A DNA stretch of 64,000 bases from Abyssisolibacter fermentans (GTDB taxonomy: Bacteria > Bacillota > Clostridia > Tissierellales > MCWD3). The stretch is from the NCBI RefSeq assembly GCF_001559865.1, contig NZ_LOHE01000039.1, positions 40,540 through 104,539 of the forward strand. Direction: 5' to 3'. Shown here one piece after another: positions 35,405-44,369 of this stretch (the first letter of the stretch is position 1; each line of letters begins with the position of its first letter). A program made the translations under genes and the position numbers. The notes under the pieces were generated by a model that saw nothing but the letters and a program-made list of their open reading frames with translations, made no database searches and was not told the DNA's origin.

Positions 35405-35647
35405 TTATTTTAAAAAAACACTCAAAATATCTAAAACAAATATAAATGCAAATAAAAATAATTGTACTTTTATTTTAAAGAGTTTACTTCTTTTATACTC
35501 AATCATACCTTTTCCGAACGTAATAAAATCCAAACTCATACAAACTTGTTTTTTGTTTAACAATTTATATCTAGTTTTATAAATTCTTTCAGACAACAAA
35601 TATAATATTAAATTATAAATCATAAGAAATGGTAATAAAAAAAACAT
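35405..35647 (-). CDS. small hypothetical membrane protein
   Basis: An 80-residue protein with hydrophobic segments at the start (MFFLLPFLMIYNLILYLL) and end (VQLFLFAFIFVLDILSVF) and a basic middle (RIYKTRYKLLNKKQ, EYKRSKLFKIK). AAGGAGATTCTT fixes this start; an in-frame ATG 17 codons earlier lacks a site. Homology is not recognised. The type A half next to its stop suggests a normal cassette unit. Confidence 0.5.
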   Translation of the reverse strand: MFFLLPFLMIYNLILYLLSERIYKTRYKLLNKKQVCMSLDFITFGKGMIEYKRSKLFKIKVQLFLFAFIFVLDILSVFLK

Positions 35648-35704
35648 AAGAATCTCCTTAGTTTTAAATTTCAAATAATAAAATTCCCTACATTCCATTC
35701 AACT

Positions 35705-35895
35705 AACATAAAATAAAAATATTATAAGATAACCCCCAACAATATTATACTCTCATTTACCATAACAGTAAACCTTTAACTATATAGCCTTATTTTTTTG
35801 CAAAATAAAAGTGGTTTACGCCACTTTTAATTGTTACTCATATATATTTTCTAATGACATCCACCTTAATTATACAATAATCAACTGCCCTAAAT
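35705..35895. repeat. type B element, copy 6, with the shared insertion
   Basis: ATATTATAAGATAACCCCC, CATAACAGTAAACCTTTAAC, then the terminator at 35807-35828, TTACTCATATATATTTTCTA and a final AAAGAACTGTCCCTAACGATT block. It shares the inserted stretch with copy 4 at 20310. The 322 bases 35648-35969 hold no gene. Confidence 0.65.
35807..35828 (-). terminator. terminator hairpin in type B copy 6
   Basis: AAAAGTGG pairs with CCACTTTT around TTTACG. On the minus strand the stem is followed by TATTTTGCAAAAAAATA, on the plus strand by AATTG. It lies about 140 bases beyond the stop at 35970. Confidence 0.55.
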
Positions 35896-35969
35896 CAAAA
35901 AGAACTGTCCCTAACGATTTGCAAAAACCCTAGCAAATTTTCTCTTTTCCTTCAACTGTAGGAGTTGCT

Positions 35970-36695
35970 CTAAACCGGCAAAAGTGAGATTAGGTACCCT
36001 CCAGCAATTAAACTTATTATGTTTGCTACAAGAGTATATATCCTTATAATCCTTTTTTTATGCTCGTTAATTAAAATTGGGAACACAACCATTTCGGTCA
36101 AAAATACAAAAAATTCGCCAAAAATTAAGCTCAATATCAAATAACTTGGCATAAGGGAAGTTTCACTATTTAACCAAATATTCAATATACCCTGAGTAAT
36201 TAAATTGATGCTAATAAATACAATCCAACTCCTTTTTCTTCTGAACCTAAAGAGCCAAAAAATAAGACCTTCAAGCAAAATCGTAAGTAATAACCGTATT
36301 GTCACCAAAAGTACTGAGCGAAATGGGTATTTACCACGCGTAAGTTCCTGAGTAGCTATGTCTAATGTCAGCACCTCATTATATCTTCTTAAAGGTTCGT
36401 TAAACGTACATTCAAAGCTCTCACCATTTGATGTAACTTTGAATACATAATTACCATTAACCTGCATGTCAGACGAATAAAAAGCAAAATAACCTTCCCA
36501 TGCAACTCTCCGAACCTTAGCTTCTGGTTGATTTTCATTAGACATCATTACAATTGAAAGATCATCTGGAGGATTATTAATGAGTATTACCAACGATGGC
36601 GGTTCCGCAGAGTTTGCATACGTTGTTACAGAAACTAAAATCATCAGATTACATAATATCACTGCCAATATCGAACATTTACAACTCTTTTTCAT
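35970..36695 (-). CDS. hypothetical membrane protein with signal peptide and extracellular N-domain
   Basis: A 241-residue protein. A signal peptide (SILAVILCNLMILVSVTTYA) is followed by an extracytoplasmic domain of about 110 residues (SLVILINNPPDDLSIVMMSN, VRRVAWEGYFAFYSS), then four hydrophobic helices (from LLTILLEGLIFWLF onward). The first domain resembles a small beta-sandwich. GGGGTGTATTAGT precedes the MKKSC start. Family not recognised. A type A half lies just upstream. Confidence 0.55.
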   Translation of the reverse strand: MKKSCKCSILAVILCNLMILVSVTTYANSAEPPSLVILINNPPDDLSIVMMSNENQPEAKVRRVAWEGYFAFYSSDMQVNGNYVFKVTSNGESFECTFNEPLRRYNEVLTLDIATQELTRGKYPFRSVLLVTIRLLLTILLEGLIFWLFRFRRKRSWIVFISINLITQGILNIWLNSETSLMPSYLILSLIFGEFFVFLTEMVVFPILINEHKKRIIRIYTLVANIISLIAGGYLISLLPV

Positions 36696-36773
36696 ACTAA
36701 TACACCCCATTAAAACTATTATCGTTTTTACCTATATATTCTAAAAAAACCTACGTAGCCAAACCAAATAAAA

Positions 36774-36876
36774 TGTCTCTAAGTTCTGTATATGGCTTAT
36801 CATCATGCTTAGACACTATTAATTGTCATTATATAAACACACAAGTCACCCAAATTGGAAACGTCCGCGTTAAGCG
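36774..36876. repeat. type A element, gene-proximal half
   Basis: GTCTCTAAGTTCTGTATATGG, CTTATCATCATGCTTAGACAC, ACACAAGTCACCCAAATTGG and AACGTCCGCGTTAAGCG follow the common right half with several changes at the very end. It is on the 3' side of the DUF4062 gene. Confidence 0.7.
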
Positions 36877-36914
36877 TTAAAGGGTTAAATACAGATTTCA
36901 TGTAAAGTGAAAAT

Positions 36915-37910
36915 TTAAGACTTACTCAAAAAGCTCTCAATTGTTATTCCAGATTCATTTATCATGCTTTTTAGCTTATTACGCATCTCATTGAAATCTG
37001 CTTTGGTGTTTTTAACAAACTCATCAGCTCCATCCCCACTTATTATTATATTACCTTCTCTATTTACAATATAGTATTTATCACCATAACTATCACCATA
37101 TTTATCACCAGCTGTATGAATCTCTATTTGAGAATAATCAAGGAAGTTTTTGAAAGTTTCATTCTTTAGAATTGAATTTACTGTAGGTTTAATACCCCAT
37201 GCCATAAAATCTTTAACACAATTATAGTCAAGCATTTTTTCAAATAAATCAGCTGTAATTTTTGCTTCTTTAGTTCCAACAGAGTGTAAAATCTGCTTAG
37301 AGAGCATTTCAATTCTTTCATTCATATTTGTTATCATACTAAGTGTATCTGATATCCGTTTTTCTTCATTTTGCTTAGTAAGGAACGAATACATCATTCC
37401 AGCTAACTGTTTTTTCATATACTCTTCAATATCATTGAAGTCTTTAAAAGGAACTAATGCATTATTAACTGAATTTTTTCTTACTTCATCTATAAAATCA
37501 AATATTTTTATATTATCTACATTTGGGTAAACTATTTTTTTCTCATTTACATGTTCATTTTCTTTATTTTTTAAATATATGAGATGTTCACTATATACAG
37601 ATTGTTCTACTAGAGTAAATATAGGAATTCGCAATTTAACTGCTTCCTTAAACTCTGCATTTGTAACTGAATATTCTTCGTTTTTGTATTTGCCTCCAAA
37701 TCTCCCACCTATAATTAAAATAAAGATTTGGCAGTTAGGAACTTCAGCTAAACAAGCATCATGTGTGTGCATACTTGGATTGTAGAAAATTTCTCCATCT
37801 TCACTCAATACATGTTCATAGCCTATAGTTTTAATAAAGTATTTAATATTTTCTCTTATGTATTTCAAATCATAACATGTTGAACTAACAAAAACTTTTG
37901 GAATAGCCAT
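36915..37910 (-). CDS. DUF4062 domain protein
   Basis: A 331-residue protein. Residues 1-95 are a DUF4062 domain: KVFVSSTCYDLKYIRENIKY, FYNPSMHTHDACLAEVPNCQ and IFILIIGGRFGGKYKNEEYS, a TIR-like nucleotide-binding fold often found at the N-terminus of bacterial signalling and defence proteins. The remaining part is helical with a SILKNETFKNFLDYSQIE stretch and a beta pair near the end (YYIVNREGNIIISGDG). No effector domain is recognised, so a defence role is open. TAGGAGTGGATAATAA precedes the ATG. Confidence 0.75.
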   Translation of the reverse strand: MAIPKVFVSSTCYDLKYIRENIKYFIKTIGYEHVLSEDGEIFYNPSMHTHDACLAEVPNCQIFILIIGGRFGGKYKNEEYSVTNAEFKEAVKLRIPIFTLVEQSVYSEHLIYLKNKENEHVNEKKIVYPNVDNIKIFDFIDEVRKNSVNNALVPFKDFNDIEEYMKKQLAGMMYSFLTKQNEEKRISDTLSMITNMNERIEMLSKQILHSVGTKEAKITADLFEKMLDYNCVKDFMAWGIKPTVNSILKNETFKNFLDYSQIEIHTAGDKYGDSYGDKYYIVNREGNIIISGDGADEFVKNTKADFNEMRNKLKSMINESGITIESFLSKS

Positions 37911-38165
37911 TTATTATCCACTCCTAATACTAGTGTTTTAATACCAATAATATTATTTTCATTTTTTTCATTTAGAAATCCTCCTTTTATCTTTATTTAT
38001 ACAATTGGTATTATAACGAATATTACATTTTTAAAAATTTTTTAATATTTACACCTTAATCCAATTGTAAATCTTTTGAATACTAGGTTGATGACATTGC
38101 CCCGTTGGGTATTTCAATTTGTTTTGGTATCCAATGTAAATATTATCCTATTCAGAAGTTATGAA

Positions 38166-38933
38166 TCAAAGAGGATATTCTTTTATCTGTTGAAATCCTA
38201 ATTTTATGGCAAGCTTCTTTGAAGGTTCATTACTTACTGCACAATCCCACTTTGGTATTAAATCCCTTTTAATACACTCATTTATTAAACATGATGCTAA
38301 GTATGTTGCTACTCCCTTACCTCTATAGGATTTATCTGTTTGAATATCAATCTCCACTTCACCATCTTCAACAGATGCACTATAAACATGTCCCACTATA
38401 TTACCTTTATCTAATAGAATAAATCCGAAGCCATATTTCATGAAGTTTTCTTCTGTTCCCCAAAATCCTTCTATTTCTTCATCGGATTCAAAAACTTTAT
38501 TGACATTTTCCTTATTAATTGACTCTAATAGATATGTGGGTATAGCAAATGAATTTATTATATATTTGTCATAATTAAACTCATACTGAACACGAGGAAA
38601 CTCTCCTATTCTCAATAATTCATAAGTTTCCAGTCTTTTTTTCCAACTTTGAGATATCCCAAACCATAATAATGGCTTTTTTTGTTTTATCGTTTTTTGA
38701 ACAATAAAATTATCTAAATTGTTATTAAAATGTTCATCATTCTCAGTACCTAATAAATAAAACCATCCGTCTTCACTTATAATAGCTGCTACGGATAATT
38801 TTTCAAGGCTATTAACATATACTCTACCTTTTTTCTTCCCAGATAATATTGATTTAAGTAATGGAAAGTGATTATTATCTACATTTAGCAAAGGTTTTAT
38901 AAAATCTATTTTCCCATTTTTCAACTCTAGCAT
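38166..38933 (-). CDS. GNAT acetyltransferase with an N-terminal partner domain (paralogue of 59023-59796)
   Basis: A 255-residue protein. The C-terminal half is a GNAT fold with the CoA loop SYRGKGVATYLAS at 202-214 and the final AIKLGF. The N-terminal half (LLKSILSGKKKGRVYVNSLE, DGWFYLLGTENDEHFNNNLD) matches the same part of the protein at 59023 (LLFSVVEGNSKGRIFVDNIE, YLVGHESNIDFNNR), so both belong to one two-domain GNAT family (GNAT_acetyltran-like). GAGGTGGAGA selects MLELK. The type D element lies upstream of it. Substrate unknown. Confidence 0.83.
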   Translation of the reverse strand: MLELKNGKIDFIKPLLNVDNNHFPLLKSILSGKKKGRVYVNSLEKLSVAAIISEDGWFYLLGTENDEHFNNNLDNFIVQKTIKQKKPLLWFGISQSWKKRLETYELLRIGEFPRVQYEFNYDKYIINSFAIPTYLLESINKENVNKVFESDEEIEGFWGTEENFMKYGFGFILLDKGNIVGHVYSASVEDGEVEIDIQTDKSYRGKGVATYLASCLINECIKRDLIPKWDCAVSNEPSKKLAIKLGFQQIKEYPL

Positions 38934-38989
38934 ATCTCTCCACCTCATTGTCTTTTGAAAATATTTCAATAAAAAAGTTTAAATGATTT

Positions 38990-39117
38990 CGTCTAACGCA
39001 CCTTGTTTCTAACGTTTCTGAACCGAACCCTCAGAACCCTTCTTCGTAGGCAGTGCTTGCACCTGTTGAAGGAATGTGCGTTGCGAACAGAAACATTTTG
39101 TTATGTGAAGTACGCTA
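38990..39117. repeat. type D (attC-like) element
   Basis: Starts CGTCTAACGCACC, then TTCTAACGTTTCTGAACCGA, CTTCTTCGTAGGCAGTGCTT, CACCTGTTGAAGGAATGTGC, GCGAACAGAAACATTTTGTT, ATGTGAAG. The ends GTCTAAC and GTTATGTGA form an imperfect inverted repeat, and CTTCTTCG and GAAGG fold the middle. It is GC-rich against its surroundings and begins 10 bases beyond the stop of the gene at 39127. Confidence 0.8.
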
Positions 39118-39126
39118 GTTTACCAA

Positions 39127-39828
39127 CTAGTTTTTATTTATTTCTATAACTTCATCTTTAAAATAATCAAATTCATTTGCTATGATTTTTTTGTCTTCGT
39201 TAAAATTAAATAATACAATATGTATTGGATTATTATGACCATTATAGTCCATATAATAATGCATTTCTTCGTTCGTATTAAAGTAACCTAATGACTGTGC
39301 ATATTCACTAACTTTTCTAATAGGTTTTATTTGTTTATCAGCTTCGAAATTACCCAAAAATAATAGCATTATAATCATAGTTATAATCCCACTTAATCTT
39401 ACTTTAGATTTATTTATTTTAATTTTATACATAGTTGAACCAGTGAAAGCTCCACATATCCCAAATAATATACTCTCTGGAATATAGCTCAAAACATAAC
39501 GTAATATAAGAATATAAATTATTGTAATAATAGTAAATTCTATAGGCAATACAAAATAATTATATTTTATCTTTTCTAATAATGTAAAAGATAATTCTCC
39601 AATTAGTACTAAAATCACACACAATATTGAGATTAATGTCCACTCCCAAAATACATCTGTTTGAAAGTAAAAATAATTAATTAACAAAAGTAATACTGGT
39701 ATATTAATTTCAATAGAACTAATTATTTTATACTCTCTGGAATTTTTTGCTATTCTTCTAGTCCTTAAAAATATCTCTATAACTATAATTACTACTATAA
39801 TTATACAAATAAGAATCCCAAAATCCAT
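39127..39828 (-). CDS. hypothetical multi-pass membrane protein (relative of 41051-41776)
   Basis: A 233-residue protein with about five hydrophobic segments in the first 170 residues and a cytoplasmic C-terminal domain. ADKQIKPIRKVSEYAQSLGY corresponds to HISKPIRYTITKVESEGYKI in the protein at 41051, and both proteins start with a membrane helix followed by a basic segment, so they form a small family. AAGGGGTGGAATAT precedes the ATG. Followed at once by a type D element. Function unknown. Confidence 0.55.
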   Translation of the reverse strand: MDFGILICIIIVVIIVIEIFLRTRRIAKNSREYKIISSIEINIPVLLLLINYFYFQTDVFWEWTLISILCVILVLIGELSFTLLEKIKYNYFVLPIEFTIITIIYILILRYVLSYIPESILFGICGAFTGSTMYKIKINKSKVRLSGIITMIIMLLFLGNFEADKQIKPIRKVSEYAQSLGYFNTNEEMHYYMDYNGHNNPIHIVLFNFNEDKKIIANEFDYFKDEVIEINKN

Positions 39829-39857
39829 ATTCCACCCCTTTTAAATACAAAGTATTT

Positions 39858-40075
39858 CACATAACTCTTGCATTCACGAACTTTGGTTCGTAAAATCTTC
39901 CTGTAGTAGAACTCCACCTACTTCATTATTTTATCCAATGGACTTTGTATATTTCTAAGATTATTTTTGTAACATGTGTATATATCTTCTTAGTCTTGGA
40001 ACTTGAATGTCCTGTAAATTCCTGTATATAGTAATGGATTTGACCTTAAAAACTTTCTTCTACACCCTTGTAGGA
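39858..40075. repeat. type A element with one palindrome arm
   Basis: AACTCTTGCATTCACGAACT, TTGGTTCGTAAAATCTTCC, GTAGTAGAACTCCACCTAC, AAGATTATTTTTGTAACATG, TATATATCTTCTTAGTC and GGAACTTGAATGTCCTG, then a shortened right side. The right half after CCTGTATATAG is not typical, so the copy is truncated before the conserved gene-proximal end. Confidence 0.75.
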
Positions 40076-40105
40076 ATACATTATTAGATGATGGTGAAAC
40101 AACTA

Positions 40106-40678
40106 TCACTTTAGAGCTATATTTAACATTTTTTGTGCATTTTTGTATTTATCATATATTAGCGTTTTTCCTTCATCACTTAGCTTGTTCCAACTTCTTT
40201 TTATTTTCTTACTCACCCATTCCGCACCTTCATCAATTCCTAAACCTTTTTTGCAATAAGCAAAATATAATAATGAAGGTATATTTTCTATGTGTGCCAT
40301 TGCGTCTGCATTAGCAACACAAATAGCTTCTTTTGAATTTTTTTCTTTTTGAATACTTCCTCTATGTGAAACAATACAATCTTTTACCTTTTCAATTTTA
40401 TCATTAGGATAATCAAGTTTTTTCAACATTCTTTCAGCTTCTATAGAACCATATATATGATGTTCTTCATGCTTAGAATAGTCCTTTATACCTGCATAAT
40501 CATGTAATAGTGATGCTATTTCCACGATCTCAACATCTGCTTCAATTTCCTTAGCAAGAAGTTTTGCATATTTAACAACAATTACAATATGATGACTCCA
40601 TATTCCATATCCAAAAACATTATTTTCACCCTTGCATTTATCTTCTACTTCTTCTTCAATGAACTTTATAATATCCAT
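40106..40678 (-). CDS. HD domain phosphohydrolase
   Basis: A 190-residue protein of the HD superfamily, which hydrolyses phosphomonoesters or phosphodiesters using divalent metal. Ligand candidates are H29/H30 in GIWSHHIVIVV, the HD pair at 59-60 (SLLHDYAG), HH of EEHHIYGSIEAE and D in VANADAMAHI. The single-domain size and the CIVSHRG stretch fit small YedJ/uncharacterised HD proteins. GAGGTGAAAAA precedes the ATG. Substrate unknown. Confidence 0.87.
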   Translation of the reverse strand: MDIIKFIEEEVEDKCKGENNVFGYGIWSHHIVIVVKYAKLLAKEIEADVEIVEIASLLHDYAGIKDYSKHEEHHIYGSIEAERMLKKLDYPNDKIEKVKDCIVSHRGSIQKEKNSKEAICVANADAMAHIENIPSLLYFAYCKKGLGIDEGAEWVSKKIKRSWNKLSDEGKTLIYDKYKNAQKMLNIALK

Positions 40679-40729
40679 TTTTTCACCTCACAATCCTTCA
40701 TCTCATATCTGATTTTCAATTCACTGTCC

Positions 40730-41045
40730 TCTAACTCTTGCATTCACGAACCAAAGTTCGTAAATTCTTAGTATAGTAGAACTCCTCCTACTTCATCATA
40801 TCCAATAGACTTTGTATATTTATTTCTAAGACTATTATTTGTAACATGTGTATATAACTCCGTAGTTTTTGGACTGGAATGCCCTAGAAGTTCCTGTATA
40901 TATCGGAAGATCAGTCTTCCTTCCAATAAATGTGTTGTTAAAAATGTCTTTAAGTTCTATCTGTGGCTTATCATCATGCTTAGACACTATTAATTTTCAT
41001 TATATCAATACACGCGTCACCCAAATCTTAACTGTCCTAATGAAT
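40730..41045. repeat. type A element, long copy with one palindrome arm
   Basis: All blocks from AACTCTTGCATTCACGAACC to ACTGTCCTAATG are present: GTATATAACTCCGTAGTTTT and GGACTGGAATGCCCTAGAAG encode LLGHS/TTE on the minus strand, CGGAAGATCAGTCTTCC, TTCTATCTGTGGCTTATCATC, CACGCGTCACCCAAATC. It fills most of the 372 bases between 40679 and 41050. Confidence 0.85.
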
Positions 41046-41050
41046 AACCA

Positions 41051-41776
41051 TTAATCATCATCTACACTTAATATCTTAGTTTGACTTTTATAATATTCTA
41101 CTTTTATTATACGACTAAGTTTATAACCGCTTTCAATTTTAAAAATTGACAATTCTATTGGTTTATATCTGTTTTTATCTTCCTGCAAAATTACTATATT
41201 ATCCTTATCTGTAATTTTATATCCTTCTGACTCAACTTTAGTTATTGTATATCTGATAGGTTTACTGATATGTGATAATTCAGTGTTGAATTTTGATGAT
41301 ATCACTAAAACTATTAAAATTGATAATATACCGCTAACAATTAACTTTCTCTTGTTTTTAATATTTTTACCTATACTTACAAAAGCACCTGCCCAAGCTC
41401 CCGATAAAAATGCAGTATTATTTTGACATAATAAATACTTACAAGCAAAAATATAACATCCATATACCACGAATATAACAATAGAAAATATCAACCAATT
41501 ATACTTTTTTTCATTTATTTTTTTAACATATAAATATATAACAAGAACTGTTAATAAAGCTGAGCCTAATACGCGAATATTATCTAGTACTGTATCAGTA
41601 TAAATATGAGAATATATTATTACTACAGCACTCATTGGTATGTATACTCCAAGCAAATATAATATACGAAATGAAAATGATTTGTATTTGATTTTTTTTA
41701 TCTTTACCATTGTTTCTATGATTATTATAATTCCAAAAATAACAAGTGCCGCTAATAACAATATCTCTTTATACAT
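41051..41776 (-). CDS. hypothetical multi-pass membrane protein (relative of 39127-39828)
   Basis: A 241-residue protein with about five hydrophobic segments (LLLAALVIFGIIIIIETMV first) and a C-terminal soluble part of about 75 residues after ISKPIRYTITKVESEGYKI. That motif and the overall layout are shared with 39127-39828. GGAGGATTAAT precedes the ATG. The two relatives are separated by a type A element and an HD gene, in keeping with separate cassettes of one family. Function unknown. Confidence 0.55.
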   Translation of the reverse strand: MYKEILLLAALVIFGIIIIIETMVKIKKIKYKSFSFRILYLLGVYIPMSAVVIIYSHIYTDTVLDNIRVLGSALLTVLVIYLYVKKINEKKYNWLIFSIVIFVVYGCYIFACKYLLCQNNTAFLSGAWAGAFVSIGKNIKNKRKLIVSGILSILIVLVISSKFNTELSHISKPIRYTITKVESEGYKITDKDNIVILQEDKNRYKPIELSIFKIESGYKLSRIIKVEYYKSQTKILSVDDD

Positions 41777-41832
41777 ATTAATCCTCCTGAATCATCCCCA
41801 GTGGTTGTCCTAAAATCATCTCTACCTTTAAG

Positions 41833-42846
41833 CTAAACGTTTTGGATACTTAAAATTACATCCTCATCTATTATAGATATACCATTTTGAAGTCGTTTTT
41901 TACTTTGATTATAAAAATCTTTTTGCCACTGTGAAAGGTTATTGAAATTCCATCTTTTTAAACATCCTAAGAAAACAATCAATTCTCTTAATCTTAAAAA
42001 ATATGGTATAAGTTTAAACTCTTTAACACTAATAATGTTTTCTTGAAGATATCCATGTAAAAAATGATTCATAAATTCTTCTGCCTTTTGATTTCGCTTT
42101 ACTATGTCATCATCTCCAAATGGATAAATTGTATAGTAGAGTGCAATAGCAATATCTTCTATGTACCAGCTATATTGACATTCATCAAAATCAAAAACAG
42201 TTATGCTACCATTATCAACAGTAAAATTTCCAATATTAAAATCTCCATGAATAAGACCATAATTATCAATATCTTTACTCAATGTTTTTAAAACATTCAT
42301 TAATTCTTTTTTTACACTGATTAAATCTATTTCACTAATAGATGCAATATTTTCAATCTTTTTAATGTAGCTATTATCTATATAATCATTTCTTTTATTT
42401 TTTTTAGGAATAAATTTTTTTGTTGTTTTATGAATACTTCCCATAATTTTGCCCATTTGCTCAAATATAAAAGTATTATTAAGATATTCTTTATAATTCA
42501 ATTTAATCCCTTTAGCTTTATTAAAAACAACAATAAATCCATAGAAATCATTTAACTTGATTTCCTTTATGTAATTTCCGTATCTTGATAAAATTGGAGT
42601 TGAAACACTTATATTGTTATTGTATAGATACTGTATCCATTCTAATTCACATTCTATCATTTCCTTTTTTCTTACTATAGAATTTGAAACTCGAACAATA
42701 TAAGCTTTATCTTTATAAATATAAGAATATATAAAATTTTGGTATCCACCTTCAATAACATTAATATCTGATTCACTTATGTTATGATTGAATTCATTTA
42801 TTATTATATTCGTTAAAATTGGCACTATAAATCTACTATTTTTCAC
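41833..42846 (-). CDS. aminoglycoside phosphotransferase-family kinase
   Basis: A 337-residue kinase-fold protein starting at GTG, six bases after AAGGAAGGTA; the ATG frame upstream lacks a site. The N-lobe has AYIVRVSN and the catalytic loop is LIHGDFNIGNF with HGDFNIGN at about 200-207; the metal motif FDFDE follows at about 218-222. Both are intact, so activity on a small molecule is expected. The closest general groups are homoserine/choline kinase-like APH proteins; a resistance role is possible but unproven. Confidence 0.84.
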   Translation of the reverse strand: MKNSRFIVPILTNIIINEFNHNISESDINVIEGGYQNFIYSYIYKDKAYIVRVSNSIVRKKEMIECELEWIQYLYNNNISVSTPILSRYGNYIKEIKLNDFYGFIVVFNKAKGIKLNYKEYLNNTFIFEQMGKIMGSIHKTTKKFIPKKNKRNDYIDNSYIKKIENIASISEIDLISVKKELMNVLKTLSKDIDNYGLIHGDFNIGNFTVDNGSITVFDFDECQYSWYIEDIAIALYYTIYPFGDDDIVKRNQKAEEFMNHFLHGYLQENIISVKEFKLIPYFLRLRELIVFLGCLKRWNFNNLSQWQKDFYNQSKKRLQNGISIIDEDVILSIQNV

Positions 42847-42996
42847 ATTATTACCTTCCTTTATATGCTTTCTACTAAATTTCAAATTCACTATTCCTTT
42901 TACTTTTAATTAAAAACATTTTGTATTAGCTATAAAACTGATTGTTCTGTTTCTTCAATTTTGTTAGGAACTATCCCTAATAATTTATAATGATTT

Positions 42997-43266
42997 TTAG
43001 AGTCCAAGCATTTCAGCAAGGTCACCCACACCTAACGTTACCCAGAGAATAATAAATCCTAGAATGATTTTTGTTAAGAGGTGAATAGAGAAACCTAACC
43101 TTTTCTTGAGAATGGCATTTGACTGTGGAAAATAAACGAAAGAAAGAAAAATGTAAAAAATTCCTGGAACGAAGTGCACCAAAAACACATTCAATACACC
43201 AATTGCAAAAATAGCTATGCCAAATATCCAACTGATAATATTCCAAACATTTGATTTGTTATTCAT
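42997..43266 (-). CDS. small hypothetical membrane protein
   Basis: An 89-residue protein with three hydrophobic segments (SWIFGIAIFAIGVLNVFLV, FVPGIFYIFLSFVYF, KIILGFIILWVTLGVGDL). AAAGGAGAAATTATA fixes MNNKS as start. The pattern resembles small Firmicutes membrane proteins of unknown function. No conserved catalytic residue. A GGAACTATCCCTAATAA end block lies beyond its stop. Confidence 0.6.
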   Translation of the reverse strand: MNNKSNVWNIISWIFGIAIFAIGVLNVFLVHFVPGIFYIFLSFVYFPQSNAILKKRLGFSIHLLTKIILGFIILWVTLGVGDLAEMLGL

Positions 43267-43369
43267 TATAATTTCTCCTTTTGTTCGTTTTCCATATGAT
43301 TTATAGTTGTTATAAACCATTATTAATCGACTCTTGTCCAATATCTATTTCTATCATTACTTACTCAAA

Positions 43370-44230
43370 TTAAAGTGTACATCTATAACATCTATATTTA
43401 TCTTTAATCTCAAAACCAGCAGCCAAAACTGAATTTAATTCATCAGTACAATCTTCTTCAATAAAATATGCAATTTCCTTTATTGCACCAAATTCATTGT
43501 ATAATTGCATTAACATATCATTAATTAAAATACTTCCAATACCCTTATTTTCATATTCTTTATCAACAAATAAGCCAACAACCTCTGCTGTATCCCTGAC
43601 AATCTTAACGAAAATGCTTCCATGAATCGCTTCATCCTGCCTGAAAACAAATATTCTAAAACGCTCCATATCCTTTCGTAAATTTTTACTATTATAATAC
43701 ATTCCTAATGAATATTTGTCATGAAATATAGCATATTCTGCAAAATCACTTTCAGTAATTTTTTCTACACACTCATGTTTTTGATTTATTTTTTGATTTA
43801 TATTGTATTCTAAATTATACAATTTTGTAACAATACTAGCTTCGATACATTCAATATTCTTTTTCTTAAAATATTGATTTGCATTTTTATTAGTAAAAGG
43901 TACACCTATTAATAGTTCATATCCAGCTAATTGATTACGTATATGACTAATGAATTCTTCTGCAATTTGGTCATGATCTCCTCTTAATAAAAATGCTCTT
44001 GTTTGAGCATATTTTTCATCACATATCCAATAATAAATACAAACTCCACATAATACATTTTCATGATAGGAAGCTACTATATTATAATTTTCTTCACGAA
44101 TAGCTCTTTCGATCTCTCTTTTAACTTCTTTCATTGATTCCATTCTTGCATAACTAGCATGCAAATCATCCTGACTTAATTCCCATGCAAAATCAATTAC
44201 TTCCTCAAGTTTTTTAACTCGTTTTATCAT
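43370..44230 (-). CDS. GNAT acetyltransferase with extended N-terminal domain
   Basis: A 286-residue protein. The GNAT fold occupies the C-terminal half: VDKEYENKGIGSILINDML with ENKGIGS at 227-233 after AEVVGLF. The first 150 residues have a decayed GNAT-like core (VASYHENVLCGVCIYYW and LLIGVPFTNKNANQYFKKKN), as in the protein at 22252. GAGGTGTAAACA precedes the ATG. Substrate unknown. Confidence 0.84.
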   Translation of the reverse strand: MIKRVKKLEEVIDFAWELSQDDLHASYARMESMKEVKREIERAIREENYNIVASYHENVLCGVCIYYWICDEKYAQTRAFLLRGDHDQIAEEFISHIRNQLAGYELLIGVPFTNKNANQYFKKKNIECIEASIVTKLYNLEYNINQKINQKHECVEKITESDFAEYAIFHDKYSLGMYYNSKNLRKDMERFRIFVFRQDEAIHGSIFVKIVRDTAEVVGLFVDKEYENKGIGSILINDMLMQLYNEFGAIKEIAYFIEEDCTDELNSVLAAGFEIKDKYRCYRCTL

Positions 44231-44369
44231 TGTTTACACCTCATTTATCATTAATGTTTTAAGTTTTTGTTTAGCTTATTCTTTTTTAGTACGTAATTTT
44301 AAACAATTGTGCATATCTGGTCTTTTAAAAATAATCCCTAAAGAACAGCTCCGATATCACTATTTCCTA

